In this document: in pieces, positions 63,808 to 64,000 of the stretch
How the letters are laid out: every line of letters starts with the position of its first letter
Numbering within the stretch: position 1 is the first letter of the stretch
Source: Hippopus hippopus
Lineage: Eukaryota; Mollusca; Bivalvia; Cardiida; Cardiidae
Length of the DNA: 64,000 bases
Reading direction: 5' to 3'
Assembly: GCA_946811185.2 (NCBI GenBank)
Contig: OX328109.1
Coordinates: 14,668,255 to 14,732,254 of the forward strand
Position numbers and translations under genes: made by a program
Notes under the pieces: generated by a model
Database searches by the model: none
What the model was told of the DNA's origin: nothing
Seen by the model: only the letters and a program-made list of their open reading frames with translations

Positions 63808-64000
63808 TTAATTTTTTACCAAACGACAAAATATTGAACTCAACCAAATTGAAAGCATTTGCAGACGACAAATTAAATATTACTCAAATGATGATTTCTG
63901 TCTTTGAAAGGGTATAAAAAATTGTGGGAAAAGGAGAAAATGCTGGTAACCAGCATTTTCTCCTTTACCCACAATGTTTTCAAAAGTCTTCTTCCTCAGG
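63808..64000 (+). mobile_element. F1 MITE cut by window edge
   Basis: TTAATTTTTTACCAAACGAC start; hairpin complete; short arm runs off the right edge. Confidence 0.82.

Overview
The window looks like nuclear DNA of an animal, most likely a bivalve mollusc: AT-rich, intron-bearing, one vertebrate-like multi-exon gene, tRNA-derived SINEs, and a very dense load of short non-autonomous DNA elements. The bivalve call is inference from repeat style (dispersed 'AAGAGGGCCAT' leaders, ACGG-rich tails, stacked foldback MITEs). Nothing fixes the species. There is no operon, phage, CRISPR array or rRNA.

One gene is clear. Six coding exons on the minus strand between 23129 and 5669 encode about 369 residues of a WSB-type protein (WD repeats plus SOCS box; substrate receptor of an Elongin-C/Cullin-5 ubiquitin ligase). 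All splice junctions have consensus GT/AG and every phase is continuous. The C-terminal SOCS-box exon was not found and probably lies left of position 1. The first coding exon is uncertain; a candidate is at 28100-28049. Weaker gene evidence: a plus-strand first-exon candidate at 23640-23711, an unrecognised minus-strand exon at 62355-62193, and a possible promoter/5' exon near 46.7-46.95 kb.

The rest is mostly repeats. Family F1 (about 95 copies or pieces, near 230 bp when complete) is a foldback element bounded by TTAA, with termini CCCTTTACCA/TGGTAAAGAG and a near-perfect ~64-bp central hairpin. Family F2 (~30 copies; hairpin on GATCAGACTGCAC) is also TTAA-bounded. Family F3 has TIRs around GGGGGCTTAATGCATCT and a CAGGTCAGCCTGC hairpin. 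A fourth group has CAGTG...CACTG (hAT-like) ends, a subterminal GGGnnCCC hairpin and 6-7 bp duplications. There are also SINEs, a TA-flanked element, tandem arrays and several large palindromes.

Layout: 1-5.2 kb repeats, including a ~145-bp tandem array; 5.6-23.1 kb the WSB gene with introns packed with F1 copies, two of them flanking one exon within 12 bp; 23.3-30.2 kb possible gene starts, a triple CRE-like site, a 152-bp palindrome and a nested hAT-like element; 30.3-34 kb tandem and direct duplications; 34-64 kb almost continuous MITEs with nested insertions, including a three-level nest at 43.5-45.0 kb. The most unusual signal is that the hairpin arms of several F1 and F2 copies carry matching substitutions on both sides, and F1 occurs as long/short, long/long and short/short isomers. 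Together these suggest arm-to-arm templating of palindromic elements.
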